Source: Glutamicibacter ardleyensis
GTDB lineage: Bacteria > Actinomycetota > Actinomycetes > Actinomycetales > Micrococcaceae
Reading direction: 5' to 3'
DNA: 64,000 nucleotides
Assembly: GCF_014644555.1 (NCBI RefSeq)
Contig: NZ_BMKX01000013.1
Coordinates: 1-64,000, forward strand
Positions 43,976 through 54,076 of this stretch are shown here, in pieces; within the stretch, counting starts at the first letter, position 1; each line of letters begins with the position of its first letter. Below the pieces are notes generated by a model. The model was given only the letters and a program-made list of their open reading frames with translations. It did no database searches and had not been told where the DNA came from. Both the position numbers and the translations under genes were made by a program.

Positions 43976-45475
43976 CTACACGGCATCAGAGTTGACATCC
44001 ACGTTGGAAATCTTTCCAGCCTGCAAAGCCTCAATGGCTGCACGGACACCTGCACCGTAGGCCGGATCGGCCTGAGTGCAGTTGTAGATGTGGCGCTCGA
44101 TGGTGGCCTGTGACGCACCGTCGATGGCGCGGGCAGTATTCTCGAAGAGCACCTGACGCTGCTCTTGCGTCATCTTCTCGCGGAAGAGAATACCAGGCTG
44201 CTCAAAGTAGTTGGCATCATCTTCGCGGTAGTTGAAACGGTCCGCAACGGCGCCAATCGACTGGGATGGATCGGCGTAAGCTGGCTGCTCGGGCCAGCGG
44301 CCGTAGGAGTTCGGCTCAATGCCGGGGGTGCGGCCCTGGTTACCGTCAACACGGCCTTGACCATCACGATGGTACGTATTGACCGGAGCGTTCTTCGCTG
44401 CATTCACAGGAATCTGGTGGTGGTTCACACCGACGCGATAGCGCTGGGCATCGCCGTAGGAGAACAGACGGCCCTGAAGCATACGGTCCGGAGAGAAACT
44501 GATGCCGGGGACAACGTTAGCCGGGGTAAAAGCTGCCTGTTCAACATCTGCATGGTAGTTCTCGGCGTTGCGGTTCAGTTCCCACTCGCCGACCTCGATC
44601 AGCGGGTAGTCTTTCTTGGACCAGACCTTGGTGAGGTCAAACGGATGGTACTTGTAAGTCTCAGCATCAGCTTCAGGCATGATCTGTACCATCAGCTTCC
44701 ACTTCGGGAAGTTCCCATTTTCAATCGAGTCGAAGAGGTCGCGCTGGCTCGACTCGCGGTCCCCCGCAACCACGGCAGCAGCTTCTTGGTCCGTCAAGTT
44801 CTTGATGCCCTGCTGAGTGCGGTGGTGGAACTTAACCCAGAAACGCTCTCCCTCAGCGTTGATCAGGCTATAGGTGTGGGAGCCGAAACCGTGCATGTGA
44901 CGGTAGCTTGCCGGAATGCCACGGTCAGACATGACGATCGTAACCTGGTGCAGGGACTCAGGTAGGTTGGTCCAGAAGTCCCAGTTATTCTCGGCACTGC
45001 GCAGATTGGTGCGAGGATCGCGCTTAACAGCACGGTTCAGGTCAGGGAACTTCAGCGGGTCACGGAAGAAGAAGACCGGGGTGTTGTTACCCACCAAATC
45101 CCAGTTGCCCTCTTCGGTATAAAACTTCATGGCAAAGCCGCGGATATCACGCTCGGCGTCGGCAGCGCCGCGCTCACCGGCAACAGTGGAGAAGCGGGTG
45201 AACAGCTCAGTCTGCTTGCCAACCTCGGAGAAGATGTTCGCCTTGGTGTACTTAGTGATGTCGTTGGTGACCGTGAAGGTACCAAAAGCACCCGAGCCCT
45301 TGGCGTGCATGCGGCGCTCGGGGATGACCTCGCGGCTGAAGTGGGCCAGTTTCTCCAGAAACCATACGTCCTCCAGCAACATTGGTCCGCGGGGACCAGC
45401 GGTGAGGCTGTCCTGATTGTTAGCAACAGGAGCTCCTGCAGCGGTGGTCAGTGGCGCAGTGTTCTCAGTAGTCAT
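43976..45475 (-). CDS. katA: Monofunctional haem catalase
   Basis: A 499-residue cytoplasmic catalase that dismutates hydrogen peroxide. The active-site histidine region is [20 protein letters not shown] (residues about 47-66), the distal asparagine lies in [12 protein letters not shown] (near 129-140), and the proximal haem tyrosine in [14 protein letters not shown] (near 340). The length of about 500 residues fits the small-subunit clade. It lies four bases after the fur gene, with AAGGAG inside the end of fur as ribosome binding site, so it is in a fur-katA operon. Confidence 0.96.
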   Translation of the reverse strand: MTTENTAPLTTAAGAPVANNQDSLTAGPRGPMLLEDVWFLEKLAHFSREVIPERRMHAKGSGAFGTFTVTNDITKYTKANIFSEVGKQTELFTRFSTVAGERGAADAERDIRGFAMKFYTEEGNWDLVGNNTPVFFFRDPLKFPDLNRAVKRDPRTNLRSAENNWDFWTNLPESLHQVTIVMSDRGIPASYRHMHGFGSHTYSLINAEGERFWVKFHHRTQQGIKNLTDQEAAAVVAGDRESSQRDLFDSIENGNFPKWKLMVQIMPEADAETYKYHPFDLTKVWSKKDYPLIEVGEWELNRNAENYHADVEQAAFTPANVVPGISFSPDRMLQGRLFSYGDAQRYRVGVNHHQIPVNAAKNAPVNTYHRDGQGRVDGNQGRTPGIEPNSYGRWPEQPAYADPSQSIGAVADRFNYREDDANYFEQPGILFREKMTQEQRQVLFENTARAIDGASQATIERHIYNCTQADPAYGAGVRAAIEALQAGKISNVDVNSDAV

Positions 45476-45479
45476 ATTG

Positions 45480-45944
45480 TTATTCGCTCCTTGTGGTGTT
45501 CGACGATGATTGCGTCAAAAGTTTTGTGGCTGTGCAGTCCGGGCAAATTCCCCAATAGATCACATCGGCTTCGTCAATGCTGTAACCGTGGCTGTCAGAG
45601 GCATGCAGGCAAGGCCCCTGGCCGATGGCACAATCCACGTCGGTGATTTTTCCGCAATCGCGGCACACCGCGTGGTGATGATTATCCCCCACCCTGCGTT
45701 CATAGCGTGCCGTTGACCCGGAAGGTTTAATGCATCGCAGCAGTCCAACATCAACCAATGTAGTCAACACGTCATAGACAGCCTGCTTAGAAATGCTATC
45801 CGTCCCTTGGTGAATGGCATCAAAAACATCATTGGCATCGGCATGGGGTCGGGCATCAACAGCATTAAGAACAGCAATACGGGCACGCGTCACGCGCAGC
45901 GAAGCTGCCCGCAACATTTTCTCGAATTCCTGATCGGTAGCCAT
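45480..45944 (-). CDS. Fur-family peroxide regulator of katA
   Basis: A 154-residue Fur/PerR-type repressor. The N-terminal winged helix contains [23 protein letters not shown] and [18 protein letters not shown]. The metal-binding half has [10 protein letters not shown] and CPDC, the two CxxC pairs of the structural zinc site. Actinobacterial FurA/CatR proteins repress the adjacent catalase gene and respond to peroxide. Here the gene is first in the operon, and a perfect palindrome lies upstream of its ATG as probable operator. Confidence 0.92.
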   Translation of the reverse strand: MATDQEFEKMLRAASLRVTRARIAVLNAVDARPHADANDVFDAIHQGTDSISKQAVYDVLTTLVDVGLLRCIKPSGSTARYERRVGDNHHHAVCRDCGKITDVDCAIGQGPCLHASDSHGYSIDEADVIYWGICPDCTATKLLTQSSSNTTRSE

Positions 45945-45966
45945 GGTTCGACCCTACCTGCTTTTC

Positions 45967-45979
45967 TGGACTCAGTCCA
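45967..45979 (-). promoter_or_regulatory. Probable Fur/CatR operator of the fur-katA operon
   Basis: TGGACTCAGTCCA is a perfect 13-base palindrome located 23 bases upstream of the fur ATG. Fur-family sites are palindromes of this kind, and autorepression of fur-katA operons is established in actinobacteria. Confidence 0.65.
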
Positions 45980-46125
45980 ATTAATCTTTCTATGGTGCGA
46001 CACGTTTCTTCCACATCAGGTGACTCCGTTAAGACGCCGAGGATAAGATGAGGCGAAGACCACTCCATCGCTAATTGCTGGCGTACCGGTGGTCTCGCCA
46101 GTCGCCCTTAGCCGAAGGATGCACC

Positions 46126-47519
46126 GTGACAACAGCTAGCTCGATCGACGGTCGCCTTTTCAGTACTTGGGATCAATCGATGCCCCCTTCGTCCCGGGCT
46201 CCTTCGTCACCACGGGGCGCTCATCCGGCCTGCGCCACATCGGACTCATCGACCACGTCACCCTCACCGACACCGGCGCGCTCTCCGGCGAAGGTCGTGT
46301 GCTGGGGTCAATCGACGCAGACGGCAACCTAACCACATCACGTGCGAGCCCATTCTTCGAGACTGCGCTTCTGAAGGCGACGGCTGACGAGATCGAGTCG
46401 GTATACCAGGCGGCCGGTGCGACGCTTGGCGTGGGCACACTCGTGGAAACGCCCGAGATCGAGGCAAAACTCATTCCTAGCAGATTCAACCGACACACAT
46501 TCTGGTGTGGGCAGAGTGGCTCAGGCAAGACCTATGCGCTCGGCGTCGTACTGGAACAGCTCTTGATCCACACGGCATTGCCGATGGTCATCTTCGACCC
46601 CAATGCCGGCTTCGTACGTCTCCGCGACTTGCGCTCAGACAGCCAGACCGACGCGCATCGCGCTCTCCGGGGCCGCGACATCCGGGTCCTAAGGCCCGCT
46701 GGACAGGGTCCGGAAGCCCTCCGAGCACGCTTTCGAGATTTTTCCATGCAATCAAGAGCAGCGGTCCTCCGTCTCGACCCCATAGTCGACAGGGACGAGT
46801 ACAACGTGCTCACACGGGTCACCGGCGACAAAGACATAGACCGTGAGGGGATCCTGCCAGCGCTGCGTGCCAACGATGATCCTGCAGCGGATCTGCTCAT
46901 CAAGCGGGTCGAGAATCTTCGGATGGCCGATTGGACCGTGTGGGCCCATGGTGGTGCAGACGTGAACACCGTCCTGGATGAGCGACCCGACGCGACTGTG
47001 CTCGACATCGGAGGCTTCGCCTATCACCCCGGCGAGAAGCTAGTCATCGCCCTCGCCGTTCTCGATGACCTGTGGGCGAAGCGCGAAGCCCGCCGGCCGA
47101 TCCTCATCGTCATCGACGAGGCACACAACCTGTGTTCACCTGATAACGACAGCCCCCTGCATCGGGCCGTGCGCGAGCGGATCATCCAGATCGCCGCCGA
47201 AGGCCGCAAGTTCGGGTTGTGGTTGCTGCTGTCGACCCAGAGGCCCTCCAAGATCCATCCGAGCATTCTCTCCCAATGCGACAACCTGGCGCTGATGCGA
47301 ATGAGCTCGCCCGTGGACCTTACGGAACTTGCAACCGTCTTCGGGTTCGTTCCCCCGTCAATGCTCGCCCGTTCGCCCCGATTTCAACAGGGTGAAGCCC
47401 TCTTCGCCGGCGGCTTCGTGCCGGCGCCGACTCTGCTCAAGGTTCAAGAGCGTCTCACCCACGAGGGCGGCTCAGACGTGGGCGTGCCCCCTGCGTTGAT
47501 GTCCCCACCCACCGACTGA
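46126..47519 (+). pseudogene. HerA-like ATPase, frameshifted near its start
   Basis: GTG 46126 follows a good GAAGGA ribosome binding site and opens VTTASSIDGRLFS. The family sequence then continues in another frame with LGSIDAPFVPGSFVT from about 46167. A two-base gain or one-base loss near 46160-46166 explains the break. The rest (450 residues) is a complete HerA/VirB4-superfamily ATPase: HAS-barrel region, Walker A GQSGSGKT (near residue 115), Walker B ILIVIDEAHN (near 310) and LLLSTQRPSKIHP. No NurA nuclease is adjacent. Internal starts could still yield a protein. The G+C is higher than in neighbouring accessory genes. Confidence 0.75.
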
Positions 47520-47540
47520 CCTGGGGACAGCCGACGTGTG

Positions 47541-47915
47541 ACGGGCACCGCCGACGCTGAAACTAGTCGGGGTAGCCCCGTCACCAAGGCCCGAACCGGG
47601 ACGGTGCGCCGCAAACTCATCCAGGTTCCGGCGCGCATCGCCACAAGGGCCAGGAAAATCCGGCTCCGCATGCCGGTGGCTTGGCCTTGGCAACCCGAAT
47701 GGGAACGGGTCTTCACAGCCATCCACGCCCCACCCCACGTGGCATGGGAACCGTTCATCGCGCCTTCACCGGCGAAGCTGGGAAACCACCGTGGAACATC
47801 CACTGGCAGCGAGGCCGGCCAGCCGTGCCCAAAACGAAACCGCCCCCGACCGCAGAAATCAAACGACGGTCAGAGGCGGATCGGTGGATTCAGGTTAAAA
47901 ACTCACCACGGGTGA
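47541..47915 (+). pseudogene. IS1380-type transposase, C-terminal remnant
   Basis: The frame contains GTVRRKLIQVPARIATRARK, IRLRMPVAWPWQPEW and RVFTAIHAPP, which resemble the C-terminus of IS1380/IS4-group transposases (the RRxLIxVPARxA and LPxxWPW landmarks). Everything upstream of this block is missing, so it is a remnant left between the HerA-like gene and the inositol-phosphate synthase gene. Confidence 0.6.
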
Positions 47916-47991
47916 CTGGTTCCAGCGTCGAAGCGCGGGCACCAATTTTGGCTTCCTCGCCTCGGCGCCTATAAGAAATATTCGTCACTTT

Positions 47992-49161
47992 TCAGGCTGG
48001 AATGAGGTACCCCGCCGTGCATTGGAGACCTTTGGAAGCCTCTGAACCGGATCTGGGTTCCGGTTGAGTTGCTAAGTCTCGCTCGATGTCGCCGCGGATG
48101 AAGCCCTCGACCTTTTCCTTGGCGATGTCGTCGTTGTACTGCTCCGGCGGGGACTTCATGAAGTAGGAGGATGCCGAGAGGATCGGTCCGCCGATGCCAC
48201 GGTCGAGGGCGATCTTGGCGGCGCGCACGGCGTCGATGATGACACCGGCGGAGTTCGGGGAGTCCCACACCTCGAGCTTGTACTCCAGGGACACCGAGGC
48301 ATCGCCGAAGTTTCGGCCTTCAAGACGCACGAAGGCCCACTTGCGGTCATCGAGCCAGGCAACGTAGTCGCTCGGGCCGATGTGCACGTCGTCGGCTTCC
48401 AACTTGGCGGAGGTGTTGGAGGTGACTGCCTGGGTCTTGGAGATCTTCTTGGATTCCAAGCGGTCGCGCTCAAGCATGTTCTTGAAGTCCATGTTGCCGC
48501 CGACGTTCAGCTGGTAGGTGCGGTCCAGGACCACCCCGCGGTCTTCGAACAGCTTGGCCATCACGCGGTGGGTGATGGTGGCGCCGATCTGGGACTTGAT
48601 GTCGTCGCCCACGATCGGGACACCGGCAGCGGTGAACTTGTCGGCCCACTCCTTGGTTCCGGCGATGAACACCGGCAGCGCGTTGACGAAGCCGACACCG
48701 GCGTCGATGCATGCCTGGGCGTAGAACTTGGCAGCCGCGTCCGATCCGACGGGCAGGTAGCAAACCAGCACGTCGACCTTGGCGTCCTTCAGGGCTGCAA
48801 CCATGTCCACCGGAGCGGCGGAGGATTCGGTGATGGTCTCGCGGTAGTACTTGCCCAGGCCGTCAAGGGTGTGGCCGCGCTGCACGGTGACGCCCGTGGC
48901 CGGCACGTCGGCGATCTTGATGGTGTTGTTCTCGGAAGCGAGGATGGCGTCGGCCAGGTCCAGCCCGACCTTCTTCTCGTCAACGTCGAATGCGGCGACA
49001 AACTGCACGTCGTTGACGTGGTACTTGCCGAACTGCACGTGCATCAGACCGGGAACGGTGGCCTGCGGGTCCGCGTCACGGTAGTACTCGACACCCTGAA
49101 CCAATGACGTGGCGCAGTTGCCCACGCCAACGATTGCAACCCGAATCGGATTAGTTGCCAT
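47992..49161 (-). CDS. ino1: Inositol-3-phosphate synthase
   Basis: A 389-residue NAD-dependent enzyme converting glucose 6-phosphate to inositol 3-phosphate. It has the N-terminal [19 protein letters not shown]-binding motif and the family blocks [24 protein letters not shown] and [13 protein letters not shown]. Actinobacterial Ino1 proteins end near GFIRGDIER; here about 28 unrelated residues follow ([16 protein letters not shown]...), perhaps from rearrangement at the IS1380-type remnant. Inositol is a mycothiol precursor, which fits its place after mycothiol-dependent formaldehyde genes. Its start overlaps the MBL gene end by 11 bases. Confidence 0.92.
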   Translation of the reverse strand: MATNPIRVAIVGVGNCATSLVQGVEYYRDADPQATVPGLMHVQFGKYHVNDVQFVAAFDVDEKKVGLDLADAILASENNTIKIADVPATGVTVQRGHTLDGLGKYYRETITESSAAPVDMVAALKDAKVDVLVCYLPVGSDAAAKFYAQACIDAGVGFVNALPVFIAGTKEWADKFTAAGVPIVGDDIKSQIGATITHRVMAKLFEDRGVVLDRTYQLNVGGNMDFKNMLERDRLESKKISKTQAVTSNTSAKLEADDVHIGPSDYVAWLDDRKWAFVRLEGRNFGDASVSLEYKLEVWDSPNSAGVIIDAVRAAKIALDRGIGGPILSASSYFMKSPPEQYNDDIAKEKVEGFIRGDIERDLATQPEPRSGSEASKGLQCTAGYLIPA

Positions 49162-49780
49162 TCTTGATCCATTTCTCTAGGGTGGGTGCCTCGGCACCGA
49201 TCGTGGTTCCGTCCCCGTGCCCGGTGTTGACCACCGTGTGCCCCGGCAGTGTGAGCAGGCGTTCGCGGATCGAGTCGATGATCGTCTCGAAACTCGAATG
49301 GCTGCGCCCGGTGGCCCCGGGGCCCCCGTTGAACAGGGTGTCCCCGGAGAACAGGGTGTCCAGATCCGGGACGTGGAAGCAGGTCGAGCCGGGGGAGTGC
49401 CCCGGGGTGTGCAGGGCCACCAGGGTGGTCCCGGCAACCTCGAACGTGTCCCCGTCCTTGATCTCGTGGTCCGCGGTGGTGCCGGGGAAAACATCTTCCC
49501 AGAGCATCTGGTCCGCCGGGTTCAGGAACACCGGGGCGGCCACCGCCTCGGCGAACTCGCGGGCGTAGCGGATGTGGTCGTCGTGCCCGTGGGTCAACAG
49601 CACGGCCTTGACCGCGCGGTCCCCGACCGCTTCCCTGATTTTTTCCGGGTCGTGGGCCGGGTCGATCACGAAAACCTCCGAGTCGTCCCCGATGATCCAC
49701 ACGTTGTTATCGACCTCCCAGGTCCCCCCGTCCAGGGAGAAAGTGCCGGAGGTGATGATGTTTTGGATCTGCGCGCCCAT
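49151..49780 (-). CDS. MBL-fold hydrolase of the mycothiol-formaldehyde pathway
   Basis: A 209-residue metallo-beta-lactamase-fold enzyme with the metal motif [12 protein letters not shown] (near residue 62), [10 protein letters not shown] (near 125) and [16 protein letters not shown] (near 145). It sits directly after the hydroxymethylmycothiol dehydrogenase gene with no gap. The likely substrate is a mycothiol thioester such as S-formylmycothiol, yielding formate and mycothiol. That substrate is inferred from operon position and from the frequent pairing of these genes. Confidence 0.82.
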   Translation of the reverse strand: MGAQIQNIITSGTFSLDGGTWEVDNNVWIIGDDSEVFVIDPAHDPEKIREAVGDRAVKAVLLTHGHDDHIRYAREFAEAVAAPVFLNPADQMLWEDVFPGTTADHEIKDGDTFEVAGTTLVALHTPGHSPGSTCFHVPDLDTLFSGDTLFNGGPGATGRSHSSFETIIDSIRERLLTLPGHTVVNTGHGDGTTIGAEAPTLEKWIKNGN

Positions 49781-50866
49781 TTAGAGTTCCACCACCGAGC
49801 GCAGGACCTTGCCCTCGCCCATCTTGGTGAACGCCGCCTCCACATCGCCCAGGGAGATGCGTTCGGTGACGAACGCATCCAAATCCAGGCGCCCGAGCTT
49901 GTATTGCTCGACCAGCATCGGGAAATCACGGCTCGGCAGGCAGTCGCCGTACCAGGAGGACTTCAACGATCCGCCGTGGCCAAAGACATCGAGCAACGGA
50001 AGCTCGAGCTTCATCTCCGGGTTCGGGACACCGACCAACACCACGCGGCCGGCGAGGTCGCGGGCGTAGAACGCCTGCTTGTAGGTTTCGGGACGGCCCA
50101 CCGCGTCGATGACCACATCGGCGCCGAAGCCCCCGGTGTGGGACTTGATTCCCTCGACGGCGTCGGAGGTCTTGGAGTTCACGGTGTGTGTGGCACCGAG
50201 GTTCTTGGCCATCGCCAGCTTCTCGTCGTCGATGTCCACGGCCACGATGGTCGTGGCTCCGGCCAGCTTGGCTCCGGCGATCGCTGCAATGCCCACGCCG
50301 CCGCACCCAATGACTGCCACGGATTCCCCGCGCTTGACCTCGCCGGTGTTCATCGCCGCACCGATCCCGGCCATCAAACCGCACCCCAGCAGGCCCACGG
50401 CCGCGGCGTCGACATCCTCATCGACCTTGGTGCACTGCCCGGCAGCGACCAGGGTCTTTTCGGCGAACGCGCCAATGCCCAGGGCCGGGGAGAGTTCGGT
50501 GCCGTCCTCCAGGGTCATTTTCTGGGTGGCGTTGGCGGTGTTGAAGCAGTACTGCGGCTGGCCCTTGGCGCAGGAACGGCACTGCCCGCACACCGCACGC
50601 CAGTTCAGGATCACCCGGTCCCCGACGACGACGTTGGTGACGCCCTCGCCCAGGGCCGAGACCACACCGGTGGCCTCGTGGCCCAAAAGGTAGGGGAATT
50701 CGTCCCCGATGCCGCCGTGCTTGTAGTGCAGGTCGGTGTGGCAGACACCGCAGGTGAGGATGTCGACCACTGCCTCCCCGGGTCCGGGGTCCGGGATCAC
50801 GATGGTGACGGTTTCAACCGGGGCGTCCTTGGCTCGGACGATGACTGCTTGGACTTTCTGGGACAT
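49781..50866 (-). CDS. mscR: S-(hydroxymethyl)mycothiol dehydrogenase
   Basis: A 361-residue zinc alcohol dehydrogenase that oxidises the formaldehyde-mycothiol adduct with NAD+. Catalytic zinc ligands are in [13 protein letters not shown] (near 38) and GHEATG, the structural zinc site in [15 protein letters not shown] (near 90), and the Rossmann motif VIGCGGVG near 185. Length and sequence match the actinobacterial MscR/AdhE2 group rather than glutathione-dependent enzymes. I chose ATG 50866 (GGAG upstream, normal length); an in-frame start at 50905 adds 13 residues. It is followed without a gap by the MBL hydrolase gene. Confidence 0.92.
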   Translation of the reverse strand: MSQKVQAVIVRAKDAPVETVTIVIPDPGPGEAVVDILTCGVCHTDLHYKHGGIGDEFPYLLGHEATGVVSALGEGVTNVVVGDRVILNWRAVCGQCRSCAKGQPQYCFNTANATQKMTLEDGTELSPALGIGAFAEKTLVAAGQCTKVDEDVDAAAVGLLGCGLMAGIGAAMNTGEVKRGESVAVIGCGGVGIAAIAGAKLAGATTIVAVDIDDEKLAMAKNLGATHTVNSKTSDAVEGIKSHTGGFGADVVIDAVGRPETYKQAFYARDLAGRVVLVGVPNPEMKLELPLLDVFGHGGSLKSSWYGDCLPSRDFPMLVEQYKLGRLDLDAFVTERISLGDVEAAFTKMGEGKVLRSVVEL

Positions 50867-51016
50867 GACACTCCATTCATGTGTGGCCTGCGGAAGCATG
50901 GCCACGGTTTTTATTGATATTGAGACTGTATTTGACGCCGGGGTGGCGCAACTAGTGTTGGAACTCGCTCCGAAGCTGGAGTACCCGTCCTTCTTGGAAG
51001 GTGCGGGAAGCCATCG

Positions 51017-51652
51017 TCAAGAGTTGGATGAGGAGATTGCTGCGCGGAGCTTCTTGGCTTCCAATGCGGGATCCGCGGCGCTGTGGACGGACCTGCCGAT
51101 AACGGCAACATCTGCACCTGCACGCTGGACGGATTCGATGGTGTCCAGGCTTACACCGCCGGCAACGGAGAACGGGACACGGGCCTCTTCCCCGGCCGCC
51201 AGCAGACCGCCCAGGTCGTGACCGGGCTGGGCCTGCTCGTCGAGGCCGGCGTGGAACTCCACGAATTTCGCCCCCAGTGCCCGGGCTTCCTTGGCGCGGG
51301 TGACCTTGTCCGCCACACCGATGAGGTCAACGACGATGCCCTTGTTGTGGGCCCTGGCCGCCTTGACACCACCGGCAATGGTGGAATCGTCCGCGCTTCC
51401 GAGGATGGATACCAAGTCGGCACCGGCCTTGAAGGCGATGTCGGCCTCGAGTTCTCCGGCGTCCATGGTCTTCATGTCGGCAAAGACGATCTTGTCCGGG
51501 TGGGCCGCCTTGATGGCGGTAACAGCGGACAGCCCTGCGGCCTTGATCAAAGGAGTTCCGAGCTCGATGATGTCCACGTATTCGGCAACTTGACCGGCCA
51601 GCAATAGGGCATCTTCGACCGTAAGGAGGTCCATGGCTACTTGGAGCTTCAA
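51017..51652 (-). CDS. hxlA: 3-hexulose-6-phosphate synthase (RuMP pathway)
   Basis: A 211-residue TIM-barrel enzyme of the OMP-decarboxylase superfamily that condenses formaldehyde with ribulose 5-phosphate. Landmarks are KLQVAMDLLTVEDA at the start, DIIELGTPLIKAAG, FADMKTMDAGELEADIAF with the catalytic Asp/Lys pair, and AVIGRSVHSAADP. The start is TTG at 51652 by homology of the N-terminus. It lies 55 bases after the isomerase gene and 150 bases before mscR, on the same strand, completing a formaldehyde fixation pair. Confidence 0.94.
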   Translation of the reverse strand: MKLQVAMDLLTVEDALLLAGQVAEYVDIIELGTPLIKAAGLSAVTAIKAAHPDKIVFADMKTMDAGELEADIAFKAGADLVSILGSADDSTIAGGVKAARAHNKGIVVDLIGVADKVTRAKEARALGAKFVEFHAGLDEQAQPGHDLGGLLAAGEEARVPFSVAGGVSLDTIESVQRAGADVAVIGRSVHSAADPALEAKKLRAAISSSNS

Positions 51653-51707
51653 GATGTTAGATCTTTCTGTAGGGATCTGCGGTATGTCCTAAAAACGAAG
51701 ACGTTGG

Positions 51708-52307
51708 TTATTCGAGGTTGGCGTGCCTGACCCAGAGTTTTTCGGCAGGCTCATCGGTGCTGTCCCACAATGACTGGAAAATCGCTTCGGTGAGGAGGAA
51801 AAGCACCTGTTCGAAGAGGGAACCCGAGTACTGGCGGGAGAGGCCGGAGCCGTGGTCTGTTTTCAGGGCGGCGGGAATGATCACCAGCGAGTCGGCGAGT
51901 TTGGCGAGCGGCGACTCCGGGGTGGCGGTGAAGGCGGCAATGCGCGCTCCAACCCGCTGCGCCGTTTCCGCCGACCTGAGCACTCCCTGCGTCGTTCCGG
52001 AGCCGGAGGCCACCAAGAGCAGGTCACCCGGACCGATGGCCGGGGTGGTGGTGGCTCCGGCAACATGGACGGTCATGCCCAGGTGCATCAGCCGCATGGC
52101 GGCCATGCGCAGTACCAGGCCACTTCGGCCCGCACCGGCAACGAATACCCGGCGTCCCTGGCCCAAAAGGTCTGCTAGGTCGGCCATCTCTTGGCCATCG
52201 ACTGCGGCCGTCGTGTCGGAGATCTCGTCCCGTACGAGGGACAGATTGCGGTCGATCCCACCCCCGCTGGTGTGCACGGTATGTGTCGCGCTCGGTGTTG
52301 GGTTCAC
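51708..52307 (-). CDS. hxlB: 6-phospho-3-hexuloisomerase (RuMP pathway)
   Basis: A 199-residue SIS-domain isomerase converting hexulose 6-phosphate to fructose 6-phosphate. The SIS core VFVAGAGRSGLVLRMAAMRL (near residue 53) and the LLVASGSGTTQGVL sugar-phosphate loop (near 93) are clear. The GTG start at 52307 follows GAGGGAAG. It is the first gene of the leftward formaldehyde cluster, facing the LuxR-type gene across a shared promoter region. Confidence 0.94.
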   Translation of the reverse strand: MNPTPSATHTVHTSGGGIDRNLSLVRDEISDTTAAVDGQEMADLADLLGQGRRVFVAGAGRSGLVLRMAAMRLMHLGMTVHVAGATTTPAIGPGDLLLVASGSGTTQGVLRSAETAQRVGARIAAFTATPESPLAKLADSLVIIPAALKTDHGSGLSRQYSGSLFEQVLFLLTEAIFQSLWDSTDEPAEKLWVRHANLE

Positions 52308-52512
52308 GATATCTTCCCTCCGATTCGATCTGTGGCCGGTGGCGGCCGCATGGATGTTTCCTGCTTGATATCCATCCTCTCGGAAAAAAGGGGTAGGGGT
52401 AACGCTGTTTTATGACAGTTGTAACTACACTTTAGGATGGGTGGATGCGTTGGTCCCAAGGACTTCGTCCCAGAAGCGGAACGACCGCCCCCACTCCCCG
52501 AAGGGATCCACC
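52308..52512. promoter_or_regulatory. Divergent promoter region of the formaldehyde module
   Basis: About 200 bases between hxlB (minus) and the LuxR-type gene (plus). It includes CTGT/ACAG-containing half-sites around 52400-52425 and an AT-rich core. I cannot assign exact promoter boxes. The layout suggests the regulator controls both directions. Confidence 0.45.
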
Positions 52513-53781
52513 ATGCACCATCCAGATCTACCGTGGCCGCTCTTGCAGAACGTGGCAGCACTGGCCGAGTCTCCGCTGTCCGAGATAGCGAAACGGCTAC
52601 GCGAGGCTGTGCTTCCCTATTACAGAAGCAGTGCGCTGGTCATCTTTACCGAAGACTGCACGGGACGACCCCAAAAGAAAGCGGGCGAGGAAGACATTAT
52701 TTCCCGGGTCTCCATCGCCGAGCTCGACGCGCTTCGTGCCTCCCTGCCGGATGAGGCACCTTGGTTCGGGGAAGCCGAGCTCGCCGGCCGTCCACGCCCC
52801 GTACTCGCCCTTAAATACGCTCCCAGTCACGCTCTCCTCGTGCTGACGGATCCCCGCCCGGCGGATCCAGGGTACGAAGCGGGGCTTGACTTGGTGACGT
52901 ACCTTTGGCGCGTTGCTGCCCGGCGGATTCAGGAGAAAGTAGCCGATGCGCCACCTGCATACCTGTTGGAATCGCGGGCTTCCTCGGCCGAACGCATCCG
53001 CGTGACTGCGGAACTAACGGACCTGCACTCCACGACCTTGGAGACCCTCTTGGCGGCCCTGCGTTCATCCTCCTTGGACGATGCTGCAGCCCGCTCCACC
53101 GTCACGGACCTCGCCTCCAAGGCCTTGGTCGGGCTCCGTACCCTGAACGACCGAACGACAGATCTGGTGGAGGAGTCAGTTGGAACCGCCTTTGAACGCC
53201 TCCGGGAGAACCTGCAGTCGCTGACACGCTTCAGCGACATCGAGTTTGAGTTTATTGAACCACCACTAACAGGTAGGGCCTTGCCAGGCGAGGTTGCCCA
53301 CGCGGCACGGGCCATCGTTCGCGGGCTTTTGTTGGCCATGATGGAGCAACCCAAGCTCAACAGAATCCGGACGCAATGGGACTGCGACGGTGAAAACTTG
53401 CTGATCAACGTGCGCGACGACGGCGACGGGACACTCGCTGCCGACGATCCGAGCATTATGCGTTTGGATCGCCGCGTCGAAGCGCTAACCGGCCACCTGC
53501 AGATCGACGTTATGCCGGGCTGGGGTGCAGACGTAGTTGTTACTCTTCCGCTGGCTCCGCCTGCCCCCTTGGCCGGGTACATAGCCGCTTGGAACCTTGC
53601 CGCTCGGGAACTCGAAGTACTCCAGCACCTTGTCGCCGGTCACAGCAACCGGACCATCGCATCGAAACTGGGCATCAGCGAAAACACGGTCAAATTCCAT
53701 GTGCGGAACCTATTCAAGAAAATCGACGTCGGCTCCCGAACCGAAGCCATTGCCCTGGCGCACAGCCACGGACTCCGTTGA
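52513..53781 (+). CDS. LuxR-type regulator with degenerate kinase-like domain
   Basis: A 422-residue protein. The last 60 residues are a GerE/LuxR helix-turn-helix (ARELEVLQHLVAGHSNRTIA, SENTVKFHVRNLFKKI). Residues about 150-360 look like a degenerate histidine kinase: a dimerisation helix region (RIRVTAELTDLHSTTLETLL) and a GHKL-like segment (NLLINVRDDGDGTLA). The first 140 residues may be a sensing GAF-like domain. ATG 52513 follows GAAGGG; an upstream in-frame GTG at 52441 is less likely. It is divergent from hxlB and probably activates the formaldehyde cluster, signal unknown. Confidence 0.82.
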   Translation: MHHPDLPWPLLQNVAALAESPLSEIAKRLREAVLPYYRSSALVIFTEDCTGRPQKKAGEEDIISRVSIAELDALRASLPDEAPWFGEAELAGRPRPVLALKYAPSHALLVLTDPRPADPGYEAGLDLVTYLWRVAARRIQEKVADAPPAYLLESRASSAERIRVTAELTDLHSTTLETLLAALRSSSLDDAAARSTVTDLASKALVGLRTLNDRTTDLVEESVGTAFERLRENLQSLTRFSDIEFEFIEPPLTGRALPGEVAHAARAIVRGLLLAMMEQPKLNRIRTQWDCDGENLLINVRDDGDGTLAADDPSIMRLDRRVEALTGHLQIDVMPGWGADVVVTLPLAPPAPLAGYIAAWNLAARELEVLQHLVAGHSNRTIASKLGISENTVKFHVRNLFKKIDVGSRTEAIALAHSHGLR

Positions 53782-54076
53782 CAGTGCAGGGACGGAGTGA
53801 GGTCAAACCCGCGCACCAACACCCCTGATTCCTCCCACATAGAACCGGCAAAACGTGGTGCAACCCTGACGATTGGCCCGTAGGGCGGTGGCCCCGGTCC
53901 ATCCAGCTTGAGGAATCGATCCAGCCGCGTTGGTCCACCTCCAGCGAAGCCTCCACAGGTCCAATGAGACCTACAGGGTCAGGCAAACCCTGAACGGACC
54001 CCCGCCGCGAATGCATGGATACAGGTCGCTCGGAGACGACCCCTTGCACTCCGAGACGACCCCTTGCAGATGAACG
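53782..54076. other. Rearranged DNA, no gene
   Basis: About 300 bases after the LuxR-type gene with a short tandem echo CTCCGAGACGACCCCTTGCA near 54030-54068 (the phrase GAGACGACCCCTTGCA occurs twice). No gene is supported. Confidence 0.45.

Noticed and set aside
45129-45646. Plus-strand frames antisense to katA and fur
   Set aside because: Shadows of strongly supported minus-strand genes.
49217-50917. Long plus-strand open frame (566 codons) antisense to mscR and the MBL hydrolase
   Set aside because: It is a shadow of two recognised genes on the minus strand and its Gly/Val/Asp-rich translation matches nothing.
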